Of a DNA stretch of 64,000 nucleotides, positions 20,892 to 31,078 are shown piece after piece. Below the pieces are notes generated by a model that worked only from the letters and a program-made list of their open reading frames with translations, ran no database searches and was not told the DNA's origin. This DNA comes from Diphasiastrum complanatum (Eukaryota; Streptophyta; Lycopodiopsida; Lycopodiales; Lycopodiaceae). The DNA lies in the NCBI GenBank assembly GCA_029204225.1, contig CM055104.1:56047447-56111446 (forward strand). The letters run 5' to 3'. How positions within the stretch are numbered: the stretch's first letter is position 1; each line of letters begins with the position of its first letter. The position numbers and the translations under genes were made by a program.

Positions 20892-21990
20892 ATGACTTCA
20901 ATGGGTGTCTTTCTATTAGAAGCAAGTGAAAGATTGTCAACCTCCAATTACTCAATTTGGAAGATTAGAATGGAATCTGTCTTAATACTACAAGATGTGA
21001 TGGATATTGTACTTGGCATTGAAGAAGAAACACAAATTCCTCAAGAAATTCCAAAGTACAAAAAGAGAGCTAGAATGGCTCTGTATTATATTAAGATGAA
21101 TGTCTCAAATGACATCTTAAGAGAAATTGGTGCTTGTACTAATGCCAAAGATGCTTGGGATACTCTCAAGTCTATCTATGAGGCAAAGAATACTTCTAGA
21201 CTTCTAACACTAAGGAACCAAATTTTTCAATGTGTACAGAGAAGTGATGAATGTGCTTCAGCTTATGTAATGAGAGTTAAAGACCTCCATAGAGAATTGT
21301 CATGCATAGGAGACTCCATCAACCAAAATGAACTTGTTCAAGTCATACTTAATGGGTTAAAAGAGGAATATGACAACCTTGTTCAGAGTTATGCCATTAA
21401 GGAGGAGCTACCAAGTTTGGAAACACTCCAAAGTATGCTCATTTCTGAAGAATCAAGACAAGAGTATAAACTCTTGAAAATGGAGAGACTATTTCTCAAC
21501 ATTGATGGTAAGGCTCTCTTTACCAAAGACAAGCACAAGACAAGAAGTAAGAATCAATACCAATTCTGTTCAAGCAAGAACAATCTTATTTCCAAGGAGA
21601 AAGGAGAAGATGATGAGTCCTCTCAAGCTTCCACATCCAAGAAGAAGAAGAAAAACATCAAGTGTTTCTTTTGTGACAAGAAGGGGCATTATGCCACCAA
21701 TTGCTTCAAGAAGAAGAGTCAATTCAAGCAAGCCAACATTTCTAATGAAGAGAAGGAAGATGCTCATGCAAGTGATAGAGAGGTATCTCTTATGGTCTCG
21801 AGTTTCTCTTCATCACCTTTCAAGAAGGATGGTTCGTGGTATATTGACAGTGGAGCTTCCTCACATATGTATAGCTCCAAGTATTCTTTTTCATCCATGT
21901 CACCTTATAAAGGAGCCAAGAAGTCCATCTACACAGCAAATGATCATGAGTGTGCTATTGAAGGCATAGGGACCATTCCCTTAAAGCTTT
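20892..21990 (+). pseudogene. Co-5 gag and protease N-terminal part
   Basis: ATG 20892 starts MTSMGVFLLEASERLSTSN, the same opening as the Gags of Co-6, Co-7 and Co-8, so I prefer it to the in-frame upstream Met at 20823. UBN2-type capsid helices are followed by a good CCHC knuckle (CFFCDKKGHYATNC) and the protease start WYIDSGASSHM. There are no stops in 366 codons. The frame is cut after IEGIGTIPLKL by insertion of Co-6 and resumes at 26558 (SSSKDLSLSNVLF). Confidence 0.9.
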
Positions 21991-21991
21991 A

Positions 21992-22692
21992 TGTGAAAGT
22001 ACTATACTTTAGGACCATAAATGGATCTACAAAAGATCCACAAGAGTGATTGGATGCTTGCTTAACAATCTATAAGAAAACTAGACACAAAACAGTTGAT
22101 CTAGATTGGCAATTTGACAAACAACAAGCATTAACAATCAAAAGCATTGATAAACATTGAAATCCGAGCCCACACGTGTGTACTACAGGCTGTAGTACGG
22201 CCTTCAACCTGAGAAACAAGTAGAAATTGATTTGGTTTCATTTGGTTCACAAAAACTCAATGTACATGGTGAACTAGCTTGAGATTGCCAATGAGCTCCA
22301 AAAATTTTCTATCTTCTCACTATGGAGAGAGGGAATACATAGCAAATTCGACTTTCTTCTTGAAGTTAGGTGGATTTACAGCATGTAATAAGGAAGTTAA
22401 CTCACTCTCCTTGACCTAAAATGAAACCCGAGTCTATTTCCTAGAGTTATGCTTGGTAGGTAGCTAGTTGGTCAAATTTTCATCTTAAACTTAGGTGTAG
22501 GTCCTATAAAGTAGGGATGACCACCAAATAGACATGACCAACTCTCTTGAGTTGACCTAACCTACATTAGGATGGGTTTCCCATGTGGCATCATGGCCTC
22601 ACATGTGTGGGACCCACTTGTGTACAAAATTTACACTATTCTACATGGTTTTTGATCAAGCTAGATTTGCCAATTTTTGGCAATTCTTCACA
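21992..22692 (-). repeat. Co-6 3' LTR
   Basis: On the minus strand TGTGAAGAATTGCC...CTTTCACA, 701 bp. It is the same length as the 5' LTR, with about 18 differences, so the insertion is older than Co-8 but not ancient. It contains CACACGTGTG at about 22172 and CACATGTGTGGG at about 22612. Confidence 0.95.
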
Positions 22693-22706
22693 CTCCTCCT
22701 CAAATT
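22693..22706 (-). promoter_or_regulatory. Co-6 polypurine tract
   Basis: The minus strand reads ...TTTGAGGAGGAG directly before the 3' LTR start TGTGAAG. It primes plus-strand DNA synthesis. Confidence 0.8.
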
Positions 22707-22870
22707 TAGCTTGATCTATTTACAACTCTCTTGATAGATCAATGAAAGCTTTTAGAAGTGTCTAAAAAATCCAGCTACAAAGAAGGAACTTTTGAGACTC
22801 CAATAGAGAATGATGTTCATGAAGGATCTTTCACCACCTCTTAGAGGATCCCTTACAAGATGTTCCATAA
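22707..22870 (-). pseudogene. Co-6 reverse transcriptase trace
   Basis: LRGGERSFMNIILYWSLKSS resembles the RT/RNase H connection of Co-5 (GDERSFKDITLYRSLIGS). It is the only RT sequence left, which shows that Co-6 arose by deletion from a full element. Confidence 0.6.
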
Positions 22871-22902
22871 ATATGTCTATATACATGTAGCACACTTCAA
22901 AA

Positions 22903-23670
22903 CTAAACATCATGCAAAGCCATGGATTCCAAGGCATTTTGTGCACTTGAAGATACATCAATTAAAATATTAAGTGCATAAATAATGTTGCCAAAGACAA
23001 CTTGTCTTGCTTGATCCATATGATTGAGACTAGATGCCTCCATCTTGATACTCAAGGTTCTTCTTGGAGTCCTCGGGTCTTGAGCTTGCTCCTCCACTTG
23101 ACTTGACTCCAGACCATCAATGAATTGAATAAGGTGTTGACCCAAAGGTTCTTCTTCAAGTTTACAAATCTTCCACTCTTGAAAGATCACATTTTCACCA
23201 TTGACAAATTCTTTGGCTGAAAACAAGTAGATTCTACAATCTCTACTTGAAGAGCAAAACACTACCATTATTCCTATCATTGAAATAGGATAATCTTTGG
23301 TCCTTACATTGGAATGATCATGCTCAAAGCATGTGGACCCAAAGATTTCCAATACAAATGATGTTTCACCTTTTATGACACTATTCAAACTATTACAAAA
23401 ATAGTTATCCAATGAAATTGCTTTATCAACAACAAATGTAGATTTCAAAGCATCCCATTTCATTGTCTTGTCATACAAAGTAATAAACACCATGAATCTT
23501 AAAGGTAAGAAACAATTCACCTCATGTCTACTAATACTTTCCAAAAAGTATTCAAAGATAGTAGACTCTCCAATGCTCACCACCCTTGCAAGATGCACAC
23601 TGGAATGGACAATTTGCATGCAATTTGATGACTCGGACATTGTCATTGAGGACTCCCTTGGAACTCTCAT
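22903..23670 (-). CDS. Co-6 255-aa integrase-derived ORF
   Basis: The open frame of 255 residues has no internal stop. Near residue 20, HSSVHLARVVSIGESTIFEYF recalls the integrase core start HSDVH, with Ser for the catalytic Asp. Near residue 115, FGSTCFEHDHSNVRTKDYP and RIYLFSAKEFVNGENVIFQE match the integrase C-terminal part (compare FGCICFVHIPLE, DVIFHE). The second Asp and the Glu region between them are gone, so it cannot be an active integrase. The tail has no match known to me. It may be decay that chance has left open, or a reused protein. Confidence 0.6.
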   Translation of the reverse strand: MRVPRESSMTMSESSNCMQIVHSSVHLARVVSIGESTIFEYFLESISRHEVNCFLPLRFMVFITLYDKTMKWDALKSTFVVDKAISLDNYFCNSLNSVIKGETSFVLEIFGSTCFEHDHSNVRTKDYPISMIGIMVVFCSSSRDCRIYLFSAKEFVNGENVIFQEWKICKLEEEPLGQHLIQFIDGLESSQVEEQAQDPRTPRRTLSIKMEASSLNHMDQARQVVFGNIIYALNILIDVSSSAQNALESMALHDV

Positions 23671-23679
23671 GCTTTGAGG

Positions 23680-24330
23680 CTAATCCTCAAGATCTTCCTC
23701 CTTTTGATGCTCCTCCTCAATGCAAGCAAGATCACACTTTTCCAAGATATCCTCTTGAGTGATCTCCTCCTTTGCCAAGCTCATTCTTTCAAAAACAACA
23801 CTAGCTTCCAACTTAAACAATCTTCCATGTTTAAATCCCTTTGCAATGCAAATATCATTCTTCAAGATGAAGCAAACACCATGCTTAAAGTGGACATCCA
23901 AACCACTTTCTAAGAGTAGACCAACACTAAGCATATTCTTGGTGATTGATGGTACATAAAGGACATTTTCTAGATCCATGCATTTTGAGGATTCTAGACA
24001 CAAAGAGATGGTGCCAACACCATCTATCCTACACTCTTCATCATTTGCAATAAAGACAAACTTTTTAGCAGCATTGAAAGAGTGTAAGGTTGAGAAAAAG
24101 TCCTTTTCACAAGACATGTGGGAGCTAGCCCCACTGTCGATCCACCAATTGTCTCTTGATTTGCCATTGCTTGTTGGTGAGGATGTAGATGCCATCAAGA
24201 ATACATCTACTTCATCCTCCTCCTCCTCCTTTGCAAGGTTTCCTTGTTTGTCCTCCTCCACTTGTGCTCTTAGCCTCTTGTAGCATTCAGATGTATAATG
24301 CCCCTTCCTTCGACAAAAGAATCATTTCTA
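23680..24330 (-). pseudogene. Co-6 nucleocapsid and protease
   Basis: A CCHC knuckle at about 24275-24325 (FFCRRKGHYTSEC) has its first Cys replaced by a stop. An acidic linker follows, then the protease WWIDSGASSHMSCEKDFF in the frame 23680-24261, with the active-site D-S-G intact and VLYVPSITKNMLSVG, as in Co-8. The frame ends in an acidic tail rather than running into integrase. Confidence 0.8.
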
Positions 24331-24450
24331 CTTTGACTTGTCCTTTGAGCTTGATACATCATCCTCCTCTTTGGCCTCCTTTGGATGCTTCTTCTTTCCA
24401 TTGGTCTTCTTTTTGCCCTTGAATGAGAAATTGGCTTTCTCATCACCATC

Positions 24451-25051
24451 CTACAAAGAGAAGGAACTCATCCTAGATTTTGCATGGAGCATCCTACACT
24501 CTTCAGCCACTAATACACTGTGAAGTTTTTCTATAGTTGGCAAAGTGTCTTGGATGGCAAAACTTTGGACCAAATTTGCAAAGTCATCTCCTAGACCATT
24601 AAGGACAATTTGTACAAGCTCTCCATCATGAATCTTCTCTCCAATGGAAGCCAACTCCCTATTTAGAGACTTGATTCTGAGTACATAATCTTGTGCACTC
24701 TCCTCACTTCTCCTCATGCTTTGCAAAATCTGATTTCTAAGCACGAGAACTCTAGAAGTGTTGCTAGACTCATAGATTGATTTTAAAGACTCCCAAGCCT
24801 CTCTAGCACTAGTACATGCTGATACTTCTCTCAACAAATCATTGCTCACATTCATCTTCACACAATGAAGTGCAAGCCTAGATCTCTTCTTGTATCTAGC
24901 TAACTCCTGTGCACCTAGAGGTTCATCTTCATCTTCAATCAAGAACTCATAAAAGCACCAAGAGTGACTCCATTCTAACCTTCCAAATAGCATAATTTGT
25001 AGAATTCAACCTCTCACTAGCTTCTAGAAGGTATGCTCCAGTAGATTCCAT
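24451..25051 (-). pseudogene. Co-6 gag capsid
   Basis: The start is ATG at 25049-25051 (METTG-like opening, then YLLEASERLNSTNYAIWKVRMESLL), followed by a frameshift near 24985. The long frame 24451-24993 then carries the UBN2-type capsid (RSRLALHCVKMNVSNDLLREV, LVQIVLNGLGDDFANLVQSF). It is about 55-60% like Co-8 Gag by eye. It would form the particle shell. Confidence 0.85.
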
Positions 25052-25068
25052 CTTACTAGTGACTTCTA

Positions 25069-25412
25069 CAAACAAGAAATAGATTTGATTGACTTGAAAC
25101 TCACAAAGGTCTCACACTTGCAGTGTTTCACTCAAATTTGATTTCTAATCCAACAAATGGACTTATAATCACAGTTCTATCACTCCCTCACAAAGCTGGA
25201 ATGAAGATAAGATGAAGTGAAAACTACTTTCAAACAAATCTTGCCAAGAAATGGATTTGATTGTCTCTAGAAACTCACTAAGGTCTCTCTCTTGTAGTTT
25301 TTCACTCAAATTAGATTTCTAATCCAAAAAATGGACTTATAATCTCAGTTCTAGCACTCCCTCACAAAGTTGGAATGAAGAGAAGATGATGTGAAATCTA
25401 CTTAAAATCAAA
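25069..25412 (-). repeat. 172-bp tandem duplication in Co-6 leader
   Basis: Two adjacent diverged copies, offset 172 bases (AGATTTGATTGACTTG at 25081 and GGATTTGATTGTCTCT at 25253). Both contain GAAACTCAC, CACTCAAATT and ATGGACTTATAATC. They lie between PBS and gag. The rest of the leader (25413-25844) is unique and non-coding. Confidence 0.85.
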
Positions 25413-25844
25413 TCTTGCCAATTTTGGCTATTTTTGGACAAAAAAATGACTTAATCTCTTTCTTCCTTCTTGGTGTACTTTCAAGACCTGTTTTTAACCT
25501 TAATAGGACTTGAACTCAGCCTAGATTAATTAGATTCCATGAAACAAATTCAAATCTAATCAATGGCAAATGATCTTGGTAGATTATCCTAGGATCTCCA
25601 CCAAAAATTACACCAACAGCTCACAAATTGAAATTTTTTGGATCAAATGAATACCATGCATTAAATGCAGGTTCAGAGGCGCCCACACATGTGGACAGTA
25701 CGGATTTGGACCCCTACCAAGTTTGGGATCAAATCTCCTCACCAAAATCAAGATTCTAGCTTGCCCTCTCAATACAAGCTTTTAGCACCAAAACTTGCTA
25801 AAAATGGATTTGCATTAGATCAATGGATTATGCTCTTGTACTTG

Positions 25845-25856
25845 GCTCTGATACCA
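25845..25856 (-). promoter_or_regulatory. Co-6 primer-binding site
   Basis: The minus strand reads CTTTCACA then TGGTATCAGAGCC, with no gap between the LTR end and the initiator tRNA-Met complement. Confidence 0.9.
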
Positions 25857-26557
25857 TGTGAAAGTATTGTACTTTAGGACCATTAATGGATCTACAAAAG
25901 ATCCACAAGAGTGATTGGATGCTTGCTTAACAATCTATCAAAAAACTAGACACAAAAAAGTTGATCTAGATTGGCAATTTGACAAACAACAAGCATCAAC
26001 AATCAAAAGCATTGATAAACATTGAAATCCGAGACCACACGTGTGTACTATAGGCTGTAGTACGGCCTTCAACCTGAGAAACAAGTAGAAATTGATCTGG
26101 TTTCATTTGGATCACAAAAACTCAATGTACATGGTGAACTAGCTTGAGATTGCCAATGAGCTCCAAAAATTTTCTATCTTCTCACTATGGAGAGAGGGAA
26201 TACATAGCAAATTCGACTTCCTTCTTGAAGTTAGGTGGATTTCCAGCATGTAATAAGGAAGTTAACTCACTCTCCTTGACCTAAAATGAAACCCGAGTCT
26301 ATTTCCTAGATTTATGCTTGGTAGGTAGCTAGTTGGTCAAATTTTCACCTTAAACTTAGGTGTAGGTCCTATAAAGTAGGGATGACCACCAAATAGACAT
26401 GACCAACTCTCTTGAGTTGACCTAACCTACATTAGGATGGGTTTCCCATGTGGCATCATGGCCTCACATGTGTGGGACCAACTTGTGTACACAATTTACA
26501 CTATTCTATATGGTTTTTGATCAAGCTAGATTTGCCAATTTTTGGCAATTCTTCACA
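25857..26557 (-). repeat. Co-6 5' LTR
   Basis: 701 bp, partner of 21992-22692. Its right edge (TTCACA at 26557) is followed by CTTTC, the resumption of the Co-5 protease sequence. Confidence 0.95.
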
Positions 26558-28203
26558 CTTTCTTCATCAAAAGATCTTTCTCTGTCTAATGTACTTTTTG
26601 TTCCCAAGTTAACAAAAAATCTTATTAGTGTTGGGCAATTGTTTGATAGTGGACTAGATGTGAATTTCAATGTTGATACATGTACAATCAAGAAGCATGA
26701 TGAGATCCTTGCATTTGGGTCTAGATATGGTGGAATCTACAAGCTTGATCCCAAAGAGTATGCTAACTCTTGTGATAGTGCTTTTGCTACTCATATGTCT
26801 TTGGAGAAACTATGGCATAGAAGGTTGGGACATCCTAACTATAGTTCTATGGTGTCCATGGTCAAGAAAGCCAAAGCTATTGGCTTGCCTAATCTTATCT
26901 CCAAGAATTTCAAGCCATGTGAGGCTTGTGCCATATCTAAGTCTCATAAGAAGCCTTTTTCAAAGTCATCTATCAAGACTACACATCCATTGGAGCTCAT
27001 ACATTCGGATGTGCACTTCTCATCTTCAAAGAGCAAGGGTGGTGCAACTTGCTTTGTAACTTTCATTGATGATTTCACTAGATTTACTTGGGTATATCTT
27101 CTAGCTTCAAAGTCTATGGCGTTTGACTATTTCCTAAAGTTCAAAGCTCTAATTGAAAAACAATTTTCATGAAAATCAAGATTCTTAGAAGTGATGGAGG
27201 TGGTAAGTACACTTCCAATAAATTTCATGATTATTGTGAGCTTGAAGGCATTAAAAGGGAGTTTTCTTGTGCATATACACCATCTCAAAATGGGGTGGCT
27301 AAAAGAAAGAATAGAACATTGTGTGAATGTGCCAAAACCATTAGAATTGAGACATCCTTGCCAAAAGACTTTTGGGGTGAGGCCATCTGTTCAAACTATC
27401 TTTGCAATCGACTCCCTCATGTACCACTTGGAGGAAAGTCACCATATGAAGCACTTTATTTGAAGAAACCTAAGGTTGAACACCTTAGAGTATTTGGATG
27501 CATATGCTTTGTCCATATTCCCTTGGAAACGAGAAAGGAGGATGATCCTTGTGCAAGCAAAGGAGTAATGGTTGGATATTCATCCAACAAGAAAGCCTAT
27601 CGAATCTACATGCTCTCTACCTCTAAAGTAATTGATAGTAGAGATGTAGTTTTTCATGAAGAAGAAAAGTCCAATCTTGGAGGGGCCGAGATCAAGCAAC
27701 CTCAAAATATATCACCTATTGTTATTGAAGACAATCAACATATGGAGGAGTTGAGATTTGAAGATGGAAGTCCTCAGATTTTCACTCCTAGAAGATCCAT
27801 GAGGGAGAAATCGGAGCCCAAGAGGCTCACTTATGATGACAAAGAAAAACAAGTGGATCTTGATTCCACTTATTCTTATTTTGTTTCTCATGAGGAGCCC
27901 AAAGATGTTCAAGAAGCCCTCAATACGAAGGAGTGGTATGAGGCCATGAAGATTGAATATGATGCCTTGATCACCAACCACACATGGGAGCTAGTGGATC
28001 CACCACCTTACATGCATATCATTGGATGCAAGTGGGTGTTCAAGATCAAGTACAATCATGATGGTTCCATCAATAAGTACAAGGCAAGATTATGTGCTAA
28101 AGGCTTTGCACAAATATATGGCTTTGACTATGAAGAAACCTTTGCTCCTGTAGCAAAGATGGTGACAATAAGAATCATAATCTCTCTTGTCTTATTTTTT
28201 TAA
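26558..28203 (+). pseudogene. Co-5 protease end, integrase and RT N-terminal part
   Basis: Resumes SSSKDLSLSNVLFVPKLTKN, then the pre-integrase zinc domain (LWHRRLGHPN...CEACAISKSH). Integrase follows, with HSDVH (first Asp) and, after a frameshift at about 27168, LRSDGGGKYTSN (second Asp). The catalytic Glu is Lys in QNGVAKRKN (AAA at 27301-27303). RT begins IGCKWVFKIKYNHDGS and breaks near 28195 through an extra T in a T-run. The long frames suggest moderate age, but integrase activity is excluded. Confidence 0.9.
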
Positions 28204-29434
28204 GTGGAAACTGTTTCAACTTGATGTCTCCAATGCTTTTTTGAATGGCTATCTTGAGGAGGAGATATACATGGAACAACCTCAAGGATTTATCAAGGAT
28301 AAATCTAAGGTGTGTTTGCTATTTAGAAGTCATGGCTTGAAACAAGCACCTAGATCATGGTATTCAAGACTCAACAACTTTCTACTTTCATTAGGATTTG
28401 TGCTTAGTGACTATGATCCTTCCATGTACTTAAAGTTTGATGGTAGTAATATTGTCATTCTCCTAATCTATGTAGATGACATTATTCTTAGTGGAAGTTG
28501 TTTGATGCTAGTTCAAGAAACCAAAGATGGATTGGGAAAAGAATTTAAAATGCAAGATCTAGGAGAGATCCATTACATTTTGGGCCTTGAGATTGATTTT
28601 CATGAAGAGTATGCTTTTATTTGTCAATCTAGATATGTCTTTTCTATGTTGAGAAAATTCAATATGCAAAATTGTAAAGGCATAGATACTCCCATGGAGC
28701 AACATGTAAAAGAGGCTATTAAAGGTGATGAAAGATCCTTCAAGGACATCACACTTTATAGGAGTCTTATAGGCTCCTTAATTCGGCTTACTATCACTAG
28801 ACCCGATTTGAGCTATTGTGTGCACAAATTGAGTCAATTTATGCAAGATCCCAATATCCAACACTGGAAGATGGCCAAGAGAGTTCTAAGATATGTATCT
28901 TCTACTCAAGATTATGGTTTATTGTACAAGAATGAAGATCTAACCATTGTTGGCTATTCAGATTTCGATTATGCAAGTGATAAAATGGATCGGAAGTCCA
29001 TTAATGCATATACTATCTTTATTGGAGGCAATATTGTGTCTTGGCTTTCAAAGAAGCAAGATACCATATCTCTATCATCTTGTGAGGCCGAGTACAAAGC
29101 ACTCACTACAACAACTAAAGAGGTGCTTTGGATCAAGAGGTTAATCATGGAGCTAAAGTGCATCAAAGAGGATGATCTTCCCTTGATCAAATGTGACAAC
29201 ATATCTGCACAAGCTCTTGCAAACAATCTTATTTTTCATGCAAGAAGCAAGCATATAGAAGTGGCACAACATTTTGTAAGGGAAAAGCTCATTGGAGGTG
29301 AAATCAACTTAGAACATGTCGACACATCTTCGTGTATTGCTGATCTTCTCACAAAGCCACTTTGCAAAAGTGCCTTCTCAAAGCATAGGTCTAATCTTAG
29401 TCTTATCTCAAGATCAATGCTTGATCCACATTAG
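28204..29434 (+). pseudogene. Co-5 reverse transcriptase and RNase H
   Basis: Continues RT with QLDVSNAFLNGYLEEEIYM (first catalytic Asp), HGLKQAPRSWYSRL, and LLIYVDDIILSGS carrying the intact YVDD. RNase H follows (YSDFDYASDKMDRKS, CEAEYKAL, KCDNISAQALANN) and the C-terminal TKPLCKSAFSKHR. It is uninterrupted to the stop at 29432-29434. It makes element cDNA when joined to the preceding frame, from which it is separated by one base. Confidence 0.9.
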
Positions 29435-29440
29435 ATACAT

Positions 29441-29452
29441 TTCTAGGAGGAG
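29441..29452 (+). promoter_or_regulatory. Co-5 polypurine tract
   Basis: TTCTAGGAGGAG directly before the LTR start TGTCAAAATATTG. Confidence 0.8.
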
Positions 29453-30060
29453 TGTCAAAATATTGAAAAATCTATCTAATGTTGTGAGTAGGGGTGCTAA
29501 AAATGCCAAAGATGAATTGAGCTCTTTTGGCTTAGTAAAGACCCATCTTAGAATAAAATATTCAAGGTAGGTAGAAGTAGAAACCTGAGCTACCATATAA
29601 ATTGCCATTTGTACTTACATGCCACATTTAATGCATGAAAAGACTAGGTGGCACAATTAGACATAGTGAGGTGGCTTGGATAAGTCTAGATAGCTTGAGA
29701 GGTGGATCCACAACTCCAATTCAACTCAAAGTAGGAGAAGAGTCCATGGATCTATATATATGTGATGTACTCTCATTGAGAACATGATGAAATTTGTGTG
29801 TAATGCAAATTTGGAGACAAGTTCTTTGTGTCCTCTCTCTCTCCACGAGTTTTTACTTGCTATTTTCTCTATCTAGTCGAGTAGAGGCATTTATGATGCT
29901 TAGTCTTATGTTTTGTTGACAGATCTTGCTTGTAACACAATAATATTGTTTGTATGATCAGCTTTCCTATTGACAACCAATGCTAGTCTGATCTTTATGG
30001 TATTATTGGGCTTAGGAGATCAAAAATACATGTGTAGGGCATCCCACATGTGTGAATTCA
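29453..30060 (+). mobile_element. Co-5 3' LTR
   Basis: 608 bp from TGTCAAAATATTG to GTGTGAATTCA. A TATATATATGTG box lies at about 29752 and a pyrimidine-rich CTCTCTCTCTCC stretch at about 29832, both usual in LTR promoters and leaders. The last 160 bases match the 5' remnant. Confidence 0.88.
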
Positions 30061-30309
30061 GTAGCAAGATCCTATTTCTCTCATAGTTTCATTAGATACA
30101 TTCATCTTAATGAAATGTAGAGCCATTCTAGCTCTCTTCCTATACTTAGGAATTTCAGCCTGTGTTTGAGGTTCCTCCTCAACACCAAGCACAATATCCA
30201 TAACATCCTGGAGTATCAAAATAGACTCTGTTCTGAACTTCCAAATTGAGTAATTAGAAGTGTTTAGTCTTTCACTGGCTTCTAGAAGATATCCTCCCTA
30301 AGGTGCCAT
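30061..30309 (-). pseudogene. Co-7 gag N-terminal fragment
   Basis: ATG at 30307-30309 reads MAP, stop TAG, GGYLLEASERLNTSNYSIWK, then VLILQDVMDIVLGVEEEPQ and IPKYRKRARMALHFIKMNVS. This is the same Gag opening as Co-5, about 75% alike by eye. It is cut at 30061 by the end of the Co-5 LTR, so Co-5 probably inserted here. The remainder of Co-7 is not found to the left of Co-5. Confidence 0.85.
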
Positions 30310-31065
30310 TTTAATTAAGACTTCTTAGTTATTGGACTGAGATATGTTTGAGCTTGTTCCAATCAGACTTAAAGTTGCTGCTCTTTTTCACTATAGGTAT
30401 TTTCAAGGATGTACTACCTTCCTATGTAAAACACTTGCAACTGTATTTGAGATGAATCTCAAATATTCCACAAGACAAGTTATCTAGATCAGACACACAA
30501 AGTGGATTGAGACACTTTGGCTAGTTTGAATCCCACTTTTGGCACGTGTGAAATGCTTCAAAAGAAAACACAATTGACTCTCGGAAGGCTCAAAAGGTGT
30601 TCATTACTTCAAACTCAGTCATGATCTTCAGTTTCTTGTGTAGGATGCTCAAAACAATGGATTCAGAACAAAGCAAGATTGAATCAAATCAAAGTGCTGT
30701 CACTCGGATTTTGGACCTATTCCTATCCTCTTTAAGAACTTATAACTCTTGCTAGACACATCTGATTGATTTGGTTTTCATTTCTATGGAAAGTACAGAT
30801 CGTAAGCTTTCCTTCAAGCTATAAGACTGCAATCTTTGGATCCATAAGCAAGGAGAACAAAGGGACTGAAAATCTCTGATTTTCACATGTGCGGAATTAC
30901 AGAATTCCGTACTACCACATTTCAGGTCTGAAAATTCAGTTCCAATCCGATTTGATCCAAATACACTTCAGAGAAAGGTGAGAAAAAGTGCAAAAGTGCT
31001 TTTTTGCTTGATTTAGCTCTCAATTTCTTGTACAATCAGAGATGTTAGCATGCAAAGCTTAATTT
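30310..31065 (-). other. Co-7 leader
   Basis: Untranslated leader between PBS and gag, about 755 bases, with GGCACGTGTGAAATGC at about 30541 and CACATGTGCGGAATT at about 30886. No frame of interest. Confidence 0.6.
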
Positions 31066-31078
31066 GACTCTGATACCA
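31066..31078 (-). promoter_or_regulatory. Co-7 primer-binding site
   Basis: The minus strand reads TTTTGTCA then TGGTATCAGAGTC, a tRNA-Met PBS directly abutting the LTR. Confidence 0.85.

Larger units (their letters stand above)
21992..26557 (-). mobile_element. Co-6, complete internally deleted copia element
   Basis: Two 701-bp LTRs (21992-22692 and 25857-26557), differing at about 18 positions by eye, enclose a minus-strand interior: PBS, leader, gag, protease, a rearranged integrase-derived ORF, a trace of RT and a PPT. RT and RNase H are otherwise absent, so it cannot copy itself. It sits in the Co-5 protease with the target duplication CTTT on both sides (21987-21990, 26558-26561). Confidence 0.92.
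19972..30060 (+). mobile_element. Co-5, copia element split by Co-6
   Basis: Plus-strand order: truncated 5' LTR (19972-20131), PBS, leader, gag-protease to 21990, nested Co-6 (21992-26557), then protease end, integrase, RT and RNase H to 29434, PPT, and full 3' LTR (29453-30060). Removing Co-6 restores one continuous coding order across the protease. Without it the element is about 5.5 kb, normal for copia. The 160 bases shared by the two LTR copies differ at three sites, all C/T or G/A. Confidence 0.88.
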
